NCBI GenBank assembly: GCA_947174295.1
Contig: CAMWIG010000037.1
Coordinates: 1 to 13,218, forward strand
DNA: 13,218 nt
Reading direction: 5' to 3'
From: an uncultured Alistipes sp.
GTDB lineage: Bacteria > Bacteroidota > Bacteroidia > Bacteroidales > Rikenellaceae
Below the pieces are notes generated by a model. The model made no database searches. It was not told the origin of the DNA and saw nothing but the letters and a program-made list of their open reading frames with translations. Both the position numbers and the translations under genes were made by a program. Each line of letters begins with the position of its first letter. The first letter of the stretch is position 1. Of this stretch, positions 7,750-11,970 are shown piece after piece.

Positions 7750-8111
7750 CGAATTTATTTTGCATTTCCCCGATGAGTGGTATCTAAGCCGAAGCCAAAG
7801 ATGCGAAAATTCGATTGTACCGAGACGAAGTGTCCGAAAAGCGGCGGTTCGGTTATGTGGATTCAGGCGTGCTGACGGTGTGTCTTTGATTACGGATGTC
7901 GGAGTGTATGTATATCCGTGGTGCCGGATATACGTCTCTGAATACTTGTTGTGGAGATATTTTCAGTGTAACCGTCGTTTGCGTTCTTTGCTTTGTTGTC
8001 CATTGGAGACTAAACGGTTGCGAAGAGTGTGAATTGCACGGTATTTCGGGTCACGATGTTTTGACTCAATATCGGCTTATGTTAAAAATGCCAAATACCG
8101 GGCGATTTAAG
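7750..8111. other. Gene-poor spacer between era and the small membrane protein gene
   Basis: No frame here shows a recognisable protein. A rightward frame beginning near 7896 encodes a cysteine-rich, family-less peptide and overlaps the membrane protein gene on the opposite strand. The only structure noted is the first copy of the TTGACTCAATATCG repeat at its right end. Confidence 0.5.
8061..8086 (+). repeat. Direct repeat, copy 1
   Basis: TTGACTCAATATCG (8061-8074), four bases, then ATGTTAAA (8079-8086). The same two blocks recur at 8434-8460 with a five-base spacer. The octamer ACGGTATT also precedes both copies (8038-8045 and 8402-8409), at different distances. The two copies bracket the 64-residue membrane protein gene. 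Confidence 0.6.
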
Positions 8112-8306
8112 TTATTCAGAAGCCTTACGAATAACCTTTATAAGGCAATAGAAAAAGACCAAAACGAGAGCCATTACAATGCCAACGCAGAATAGAATCT
8201 GCAAAAACTCATCGAACCAATCAGGCAAAAAACCATTTTTTACGGGGGTAGGTGTTGTTATAATTTCCGTAGCTGCTTGGGTAAATATGTATTCTATTAC
8301 TTTCAT
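8112..8306 (-). CDS. Small single-pass membrane protein, function unknown
   Basis: A 64-residue protein with a polar N-terminal half (TTPTPVKNGFLPDWFDE, 17-33), one hydrophobic helix at about 36-57 (ILFCVGIVMALVLVFFYCLI) and a basic tail, KVIRKASE. The positive-inside rule puts the N-terminus outside and the tail in the cytoplasm. The frame could extend to an ATG at 8327, but a complete promoter (TTTG, 19 bases, TATATTTG) lies at 8311-8341, so that longer start would sit upstream of transcription. The ATG at 8306 is only 4 bases past the promoter element, so the mRNA would be leaderless. It stands alone between repeat copies. No family is recognised; a toxin-like or stress-related small membrane peptide is possible but unsupported. 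Confidence 0.65.
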   Translation of the reverse strand: MKVIEYIFTQAATEIITTPTPVKNGFLPDWFDEFLQILFCVGIVMALVLVFFYCLIKVIRKASE

Positions 8307-8310
8307 GACA

Positions 8311-8341
8311 CAAATATAATAAAACATATTAATTTAACAAA
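8311..8341 (-). promoter_or_regulatory. Complete Bacteroidetes promoter of the small membrane protein gene
   Basis: Minus-strand TTTG (8338-8341), a 19-base spacer and TATATTTG (8311-8318) give one of the best -33/-7 matches in the window. Transcription should begin at or next to the ATG at 8306. Confidence 0.7.
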
Positions 8342-8433
8342 TTATTCCAAAACAACTCATTCAGCACATGAGAGAGAATCCGAGCAAATAGCCATTTCGC
8401 AACGGTATTACATGCTCGCGGGCGGATAACAAA

Positions 8434-8460
8434 TTGACTCAATATCGACATTATGTTAAA
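8434..8460 (+). repeat. Direct repeat, copy 2
   Basis: TTGACTCAATATCG (8434-8447), five bases, then ATGTTAAA (8453-8460). The 14-base and 8-base blocks are identical to copy 1, which lies 373 bases to the left. Confidence 0.6.
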
Positions 8461-8639
8461 TTATGTAAAAAGATAGGGAAATATCCGTTGTCATTTTATT
8501 CGTTCATATAATTATAGGTGTTGCATATAAATCTTTTGCAGCCGTACTGATGCAGGTATCGGTTCATGGCCGGGTGCGGTCGGAATTTCTCGATGCTTCG
8601 TTTGAGCTGCGAGAAGTCGGCTGAATGCAATGGCCGGCT

Positions 8640-8765
8640 TCGAGGCCTCGGTGCGTCCATTCGCTGCGGTGGTTTGGGTTTACATAATAAACCGAGTGCC
8701 CGGATAATCAGGATGACTCCGAAGCGAACGGACATGTTTGCCGCAAAGGACTCGCAATGACATCC
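8640..8765. repeat. Possible degraded dispersed intergenic repeat
   Basis: The segment ends in GACTCGCAATGACA; its complement, TGTCATTGCGAGTC, resembles the GTCATTGCGAG edge of dispersed intergenic repeats common in many bacterial genomes. It also contains a small hairpin, GGTTTA-cataa-TAAACC. Only one copy is in the window, so its repeat nature is inferred from resemblance alone. Confidence 0.25.
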
Positions 8766-9103
8766 GGCAGAGAGCTTGTCGGTGTTTTGCGGTGTAAATC
8801 TTCTTCTGCGGTGCTGGCCGGCTGATTTTCGCAAACCGTATGATAGTCGGATTTACGTGCTGGAAAACAGCGTGTTGAATAGTCTGAAAGGCGGATTTTA
8901 ACCGCCTGAGAATGCGATGGGAAAATGTTCGCCGGATTCCGCCCCGGAATATCCGGTTCCTGAGAGGTTGATTCTGCGTCGTGTCGCGGAGCTCGGAGGT
9001 CGCAGAGTTCGGACGGCGGGCCGCGGTTCATGTATGCGGCATGTCACGATGTCCGCATTTGCAGTGACGCGCGGAAAACTCCGCCGGTGTCGTCGGGCGA
9101 AGT

Positions 9104-9610
9104 TTAGCGTTTGGGCGTAAAGCTGTCGAATGTCTTGTCGGAATAGAACACGACGATGCGCTCGACGGCAGCGCCTGTTGCCGAGCGGGTCGGAATCTCA
9201 ATGCCGAGTGGCGGGACGTCGGTGGGTGTTTCGGTTTTCGAAGGTTCGGCCGGGCGGCCGGTCGGAAAAGCCGGCGGGGCGAAAAAATCTCCTTGAACGG
9301 AATTCGCCGCGGCACTCCTTGCCGGTTGTTCGGATTCCGCCGCAGTGTCGGCATTCGGTTCTGCCGTGAGAGGCTTGCCGGACGGTGTGCGTGCCGCATC
9401 GCGGAGCATCTCTTCTTCGTCGAGCAGCAGCCAGCCGGGGCGTACATTCGGAAACGTGTGCAGGATTTTTTTCAGTAATTCGTAGCTCGGTTTGTTTCGC
9501 CCGGAGAGGATATGGGATATTGTCGCCGGTTGAATTTCGAGTTTCTCGGCGAACGCGCTGCGGGACATTTTATGCTCCGCATCCATCAATTGTTGCAATT
9601 TTACCCTCAT
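9104..9610 (-). CDS. XRE-family helix-turn-helix DNA-binding protein
   Basis: A 168-residue predicted transcription regulator. Residues 1-60 form an XRE/Cro-like domain: AFAEKLEIQ is the first helix of the HTH and PATISHILSGRNKPS (28-42) the recognition helix and turn, followed by the characteristic PGWLLLDEEEML. Residues about 72-147 are a low-complexity Ala/Pro/Thr-rich linker. A short C-terminal segment, VERIVVFYSDKTFDSFTP (149-166), resembles a tail I recall from Bacteroidetes XRE proteins of this kind; its role is unknown. The start at 9610 is supported by a TATATTTG promoter 15 bases upstream. The gene reads away from a 650-base AT-rich spacer full of TTACAA/TTGTAA half-sites, two of which overlap or adjoin its own promoter. 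Autoregulation through these sites is therefore likely, by inference. Confidence 0.85.
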   Translation of the reverse strand: MRVKLQQLMDAEHKMSRSAFAEKLEIQPATISHILSGRNKPSYELLKKILHTFPNVRPGWLLLDEEEMLRDAARTPSGKPLTAEPNADTAAESEQPARSAAANSVQGDFFAPPAFPTGRPAEPSKTETPTDVPPLGIEIPTRSATGAAVERIVVFYSDKTFDSFTPKR

Positions 9611-9625
9611 ACGGCTAATTTTTTA

Positions 9626-9657
9626 CAAATATAAAAACTTTTCTTTTGTAAAACAAG
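9626..9657 (-). promoter_or_regulatory. Promoter of the XRE regulator gene
   Basis: Minus-strand TATATTTG (9626-9633) is an exact -7 match, with CTTG (9654-9657) as an imperfect -33 at a 20-base spacer. A TTACAA half-site (9623-9628) overlaps the -7 element and a TTGTAA half-site (9646-9651) lies between the two elements, positions suited to repression. Confidence 0.6.
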
Positions 9658-9699
9658 GGAAATTTACTTTTGTTAAAACGTGTGTTACATGGATTGATT

Positions 9700-9711
9700 T
9701 TACAATTGTAA
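9700..9711. promoter_or_regulatory. Operator-like palindrome TTACAATTGTAA, site 1
   Basis: A perfect 12-bp dyad, repeated exactly at 10046-10057. It lies about 90 bases upstream of the XRE start codon, so it is a candidate binding site for that regulator. Binding is inferred. Confidence 0.5.
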
Positions 9712-9776
9712 CGCCAAACAAAATGTTAAATTTATCTTTTGTATATTATATGCACTAATAATTCGCATAATAGCAT

Positions 9777-9792
9777 GTAATCAATTGATTAC
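9777..9792. promoter_or_regulatory. Perfect 16-bp palindrome
   Basis: GTAATCAATTGATTAC equals its own reverse complement over all 16 bases. It shares the CAATTG core with the TTACAATTGTAA dyads but has different flanks, so it may bind a different dimeric protein. Confidence 0.4.
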
Positions 9793-10032
9793 TCGGGTAT
9801 ACTGCATTGGTATTATTCGTAGTGGCGAGCACGTATGCGATTATTCTCATATATACGTATCGAGCTTATGTATTATTGAATATAAAATACGTAAACGGGT
9901 GGTTTTTAGTGGATATAGATATGTATTGTTCAGTGTTTGAATGCGTCGCGGTTCGGTAGGATTTGTTGCTGCTCAGGCGTGCGTCTGATTTTGGTATGTT
10001 GTAAAACTTGGAACTATTTGCAAGCTTCCGGG

Positions 10033-10062
10033 TTTACAAATGCGATTACAATTGTAAATTTG
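10033..10062 (+). promoter_or_regulatory. Candidate rightward promoter overlapping an operator-like dyad
   Basis: TAAATTTG (10055-10062) is an exact TAnnTTTG match with TTTA (10033-10036) as an imperfect -33 at an 18-base spacer. The TTACAATTGTAA dyad (10046-10057) overlaps the -7 element. Transcription would begin near 10066 and run to the hairpin at 10224-10244 without crossing a recognisable gene. Confidence 0.35.
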
Positions 10063-10090
10063 CATCAAATCTCTTATTTTACATTTGTAA
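10046..10090. promoter_or_regulatory. Paired operator-like dyads, sites 2 and 3
   Basis: TTACAATTGTAA (10046-10057, perfect) and TTACATTTGTAA (10079-10090, one mismatch to symmetry) start 33 bases apart, about three helical turns, which would place bound dimers on the same DNA face. A TTACAA half-site (10034-10039) precedes them. Confidence 0.5.
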
Positions 10091-10223
10091 TCAACCCACC
10101 CTATCGGTGTGCATTTTAATCGAAAAATAAACTTTGTGAATAATCTTTCGTATCGGTTTCTCTCGTTTGTATTATCCTTTGAATATTATGTTAAATAGCG
10201 AAGTGCCGGCATGTAAAAAATAA

Positions 10224-10244
10224 AGGGTATCATATTGATACCCT
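10224..10244. terminator. Terminator of the HIT gene, usable in both directions
   Basis: A 9-bp stem (AGGGTATCA, 10224-10232, with TGATACCCT, 10236-10244) and a 3-base loop. Leftward it is followed on the minus strand by TTTATTTTTTACAT, a good T tract. Rightward the tail TATTGTTTGT is also T-rich. It lies 28 bases past the HIT stop codon. Confidence 0.8.
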
Positions 10245-10271
10245 ATTGTTTGTATTTATGTAAAATGTATT

Positions 10272-10658
10272 TTATCCGTTGATTTTATCGACGATTTTCT
10301 GGAATTCATCCGGGGTTAATTTCAACTTTTCGCGGCTGAAATCTACGTCCTTTTCGCTCTTTATGGGGATTAAATGGATATGTGCATGCGGTACTTCGAG
10401 GCCTAAAACCACCACTGCGACTCTCGTGCAGTCCATATTTTTTTTAAGGCGCTCCGCTACCCTCTTCGCGAATATGCTCATGTCGGCCAGGGTGCGGTCG
10501 TCGAGGTCGAAAATGTAGTCGGTCTCCTGCTTCGGTACGACCAGTGTGTGGCCCTCGGTAAGCGGGTTGATGTCGAGGAATGCGAAGTAACGTTCGTCCT
10601 CGGCGACTTTGTAGCACGGAATCTCTCCGTCGATGATGCGTGTGAAAATTGATGCCAT
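10272..10658 (-). CDS. HIT-family nucleotide hydrolase (Hint/HinT-like)
   Basis: A 128-residue cytosolic protein of the histidine-triad family, whose HinT-like members cleave AMP from lysine, other amine adducts or aminoacyl-adenylates. The triad is H91-A-H93-I-H95 in VPHAHIHLIP, the middle histidine being the usual nucleophile in this arrangement. Upstream lie the family motif FLDINPLTEGHTLVVPK (27-43) and the N-terminal FTRIIDGEIPCYKV. The frame opens 16 codons earlier, but that extension overlaps the preceding gene; the start at 10658 (MASIFTRII) matches the family and lies 13 bases after that gene's stop. It is therefore probably translated from an operon with the 83-residue membrane protein. 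A strong terminator follows. Confidence 0.94.
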   Translation of the reverse strand: MASIFTRIIDGEIPCYKVAEDERYFAFLDINPLTEGHTLVVPKQETDYIFDLDDRTLADMSIFAKRVAERLKKNMDCTRVAVVVLGLEVPHAHIHLIPIKSEKDVDFSREKLKLTPDEFQKIVDKING

Positions 10659-10671
10659 ATTGTCGATAGTT

Positions 10672-10923
10672 TTAAATGTCGGTATTCTCCTCCTCCGAGT
10701 CGGCAATCATGCGTCGCGTCGAGCAGATGCTCAGCACGGGAGCAATGCCGTTCATCGTTACTATTATAACCCAATCCCATTTTGCCGCCGCGGCCGCGCA
10801 TATGTCGAATGCGGCAACCGCGGCCAGCCAAATGTACTGGTATCTCAGCTGACGATGCAGTCTTTGCGGCTGCATCGTCGACTTTCGCCAGCGGAGCTCC
10901 TCCTCGGTATACTCTTTTTTCAT
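10672..10923 (-). CDS. Small two-helix membrane protein, function unknown
   Basis: An 83-residue protein with a charged N-terminal third (MKKEYTEEELRWRKSTMQPQ), two hydrophobic segments at about 30-47 and 50-67 joined by the short turn AKWDW, and a polar acidic tail, DSEEENTDI. The short turn makes a tight helical hairpin with both ends on the same side of the membrane, probably the cytoplasm. No family is recognised. It is the first gene of a likely two-gene operon, with HIT starting 13 bases after its stop, and has a TATATTTG promoter element 22 bases upstream of its ATG. Coding is supported by that promoter, the tight spacing and the clear membrane pattern. Confidence 0.75.
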   Translation of the reverse strand: MKKEYTEEELRWRKSTMQPQRLHRQLRYQYIWLAAVAAFDICAAAAAKWDWVIIVTMNGIAPVLSICSTRRMIADSEEENTDI

Positions 10924-10945
10924 GAATCGGCAGTTTTGCTTATCG

Positions 10946-10953
10946 CAAATATA
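10946..10953 (-). promoter_or_regulatory. -7 promoter element of the membrane protein-HIT operon
   Basis: Minus-strand TATATTTG is an exact -7 match with a predicted leader of about 18 bases. No TTTG is seen at the -33 position. Confidence 0.55.
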
Positions 10954-10996
10954 GCGATAATATCCGTATGCCGCTTCCGCTCTGTCGCAAAAAAAT

Positions 10997-11061
10997 GAAA
11001 ACGGGCTGCCATGCCCGTCACAATCTTCGCCGTTGTCGATTGTGTCATGGAGCCCGTTTTC
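10997..11061. terminator. Two competing hairpins, terminator-like
   Basis: A short hairpin, ACGGGC (11001-11006) with GCCCGT (11013-11018), is followed on the minus strand by TTTCATTTTTTT and makes a good terminator for the 88-residue gene. The same left arm can instead form a longer interrupted stem with a distal arm: 10997-11007 with 11051-11061 (11 bp), 11009-11013 with 11046-11050 (5 bp), and 11019-11025 with 11038-11044 (7 bp). The two structures cannot form together. Confidence 0.6.
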
Positions 11062-11143
11062 GCGTTCGTCTATGACGCGTCATGCCATCGGGTGAATGAC
11101 GCGGTTCGTCGGTCGGCAGAGACGCCGCTTTGACTGCGGAGCG

Positions 11144-11410
11144 CTACCCTTTTCGTTTTCGCCGCCGCAAGGCCTCCTCGTGCAGCTTGCGGCGTTCGAC
11201 GGCGATACGCTCCTTCATCAGCTGCGGCAGCATGTCGGTGTCGGTTGATATGGCTTCGAGGCATACGCCGTATGATACTCCGAAAAGAGGCAATACGTGG
11301 TTGAGCCATACTTTGCGGTAGTTGCGGTCTTGTCTGTGGGCTTCGTAATGTTCGTCGACGACCTTCTTTATGTCGTGAGCCCGTTTGAGTGAACTAAGGT
11401 TTTTCTTCAT
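11144..11410 (-). CDS. Small basic protein, conserved-hypothetical type
   Basis: An 88-residue soluble, strongly basic protein, predicted largely helical. A central YRKVWLNHVLPLFGVSYGVCLEAI (31-54), after HYEAHRQDRN, resembles a short Bacteroidetes protein family recalled from other genomes that has an aromatic-rich core and no assigned function. The C-terminus, RIAVERRKLHEEALRRRKRKG, is a long basic helix that could contact nucleic acid; this is inference. The frame opens 14 codons earlier with Arg/His-rich residues, but the ATG at 11410 (MKKNLSSLKRAHDIK) gives the more natural start. It stands alone on its transcript: a terminator lies upstream of it at 11477-11509 and another downstream near 11010. 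Only an imperfect -7 candidate (TATCTTTT, 11418-11425) is seen. Confidence 0.72.
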   Translation of the reverse strand: MKKNLSSLKRAHDIKKVVDEHYEAHRQDRNYRKVWLNHVLPLFGVSYGVCLEAISTDTDMLPQLMKERIAVERRKLHEEALRRRKRKG

Positions 11411-11476
11411 TTTAAGTAAAAGATAATGGCGTCGAAGGTGACGGTGGCGCAATTTCGTTACTATCGGCGCTAAAAC

Positions 11477-11509
11477 AAAATAGTTTTACCTCTACGGTAA
11501 AACTATTTT
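11477..11509. terminator. Terminator closing the RelA/SpoT operon
   Basis: A perfect 14-bp stem (AAAATAGTTTTACC, 11477-11490, with its complement at 11496-11509) and a 5-base loop. Read leftward the stem ends in TTTT and is followed by GTTTTAG, giving a T-rich tail. It lies 67 bases beyond the stop of the 126-residue gene. Confidence 0.75.
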
Positions 11510-11576
11510 CCGATGCGTCGCGATTCGGCCTTTGCGGGCGGATTAGACGCAGTATGCACCACCCTTTCGCCGGGGA

Positions 11577-11957
11577 TTATTCCTCGAACTTGGGTTTGAG
11601 AATTTCCGAGTATATGACGGCGTCGCGCAGGTTGAAAGTCGAAGCCTGCGATGCCTGCTCCTCTGCTGCGGGAGCGCCTATCTCGCCTGGCGGCGGGGGC
11701 GTCGGCACTGGCTGCGTCGTCGTCGGACGCGGAGCCGCAGCAGCCTGGCTCTTCGCTGCCGCAGGCGCGGTATTTCTCTTCTCGCGTTTGGGCTTGGGCG
11801 CGGCCGTCTGCGACCGGTCGAATGCGTCTGCCGGTACGAACGGCGGCATCGCAGGTTTCGAGGTCTGTTTCCCGGCTTTTTTGCGTGCGTTCTCCTTTAT
11901 GCTCAATCCTCCTGCGACTATCACTAATATAGCCCATATGATGCTGCCGATGCTCAT
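11577..11957 (-). CDS. Membrane-anchored Ala/Pro-rich protein with a conserved-type C-terminal tail
   Basis: A 126-residue protein in three parts: an N-terminal membrane helix (SIIWAILVIVAGGLSI, 5-20), a disordered Lys- then Ala/Pro/Thr-rich linker (about 21-105), and a short C-terminal motif, FNLRDAVIYSEILKPKF (108-124). Tails of the form LRxAVIYSEIL recur, as recalled, in small anchored proteins of Bacteroidetes, so this end is probably the functional part and the linker a tether holding it in the cytoplasm. The start codon lies 13 bases after the RelA/SpoT stop, so the two are co-transcribed, and a terminator follows. The function is unknown. The linker codons are very GC-rich, which explains the long open frames on the opposite strand. 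Confidence 0.78.
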   Translation of the reverse strand: MSIGSIIWAILVIVAGGLSIKENARKKAGKQTSKPAMPPFVPADAFDRSQTAAPKPKREKRNTAPAAAKSQAAAAPRPTTTQPVPTPPPPGEIGAPAAEEQASQASTFNLRDAVIYSEILKPKFEE

Positions 11958-11970
11958 ATTGTTTCCGTTT

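Larger units (their letters stand above)
8342..9103. other. Gene-poor spacer of about 760 bases
   Basis: No convincing gene is seen. A leftward open frame (8834 to 8496) is rich in Arg, Pro and Cys and matches no known family. A rightward one (8917-9120) is similar and overlaps the XRE gene. The spacer holds repeat copy 2, a possible degraded dispersed repeat near 8640-8765, and a weak hairpin at 8889-8907 (AGGCGG/CCGCCT, 7-base loop) with no T tract. Its left part (to about 8510) is AT-rich and the rest is GC-rich, like the genes, so it may contain decayed coding sequence. Confidence 0.45.
9658..10210. other. AT-rich gene-free spacer with symmetric sites
   Basis: This stretch is much more AT-rich than its surroundings and shows no credible gene; the longest rightward frame (9937-10119) gives a cysteine-rich peptide of no known family. 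Together with 9611-9657 it carries nine TTACAA or TTGTAA hexamers between 9623 and 10090, three paired dyads, a 16-bp palindrome and a candidate rightward promoter. It behaves like a regulatory region or the body of a small RNA rather than a coding one. Confidence 0.5.

Noticed and set aside
7896..8195. Rightward 99-codon frame spanning repeat copy 1
   Set aside because: It overlaps the better-supported small membrane protein gene on the opposite strand, and its product resembles no protein family.
8496..8834. Leftward 112-codon frame in the 8.3-9.1 kb gap
   Set aside because: Arg/Pro/Cys-rich, with no recognised domain, no promoter and no start context; it crosses the repeat-like segment.
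9065..9100. Hairpin after the XRE gene as its terminator
   Set aside because: Only a 5-bp stem (GCGGA/TCCGC) with no T tract on the relevant strand.
9937..10119. Rightward 60-codon frame in the AT-rich spacer
   Set aside because: Cysteine-rich, family-less, without an upstream promoter, and it runs through the operator-like dyads.
11072..11083. 12-bp palindrome ATGACGCGTCAT
   Set aside because: Perfect but single, short and not placed over a promoter. It is compatible with chance in GC-rich sequence and has no second copy here.
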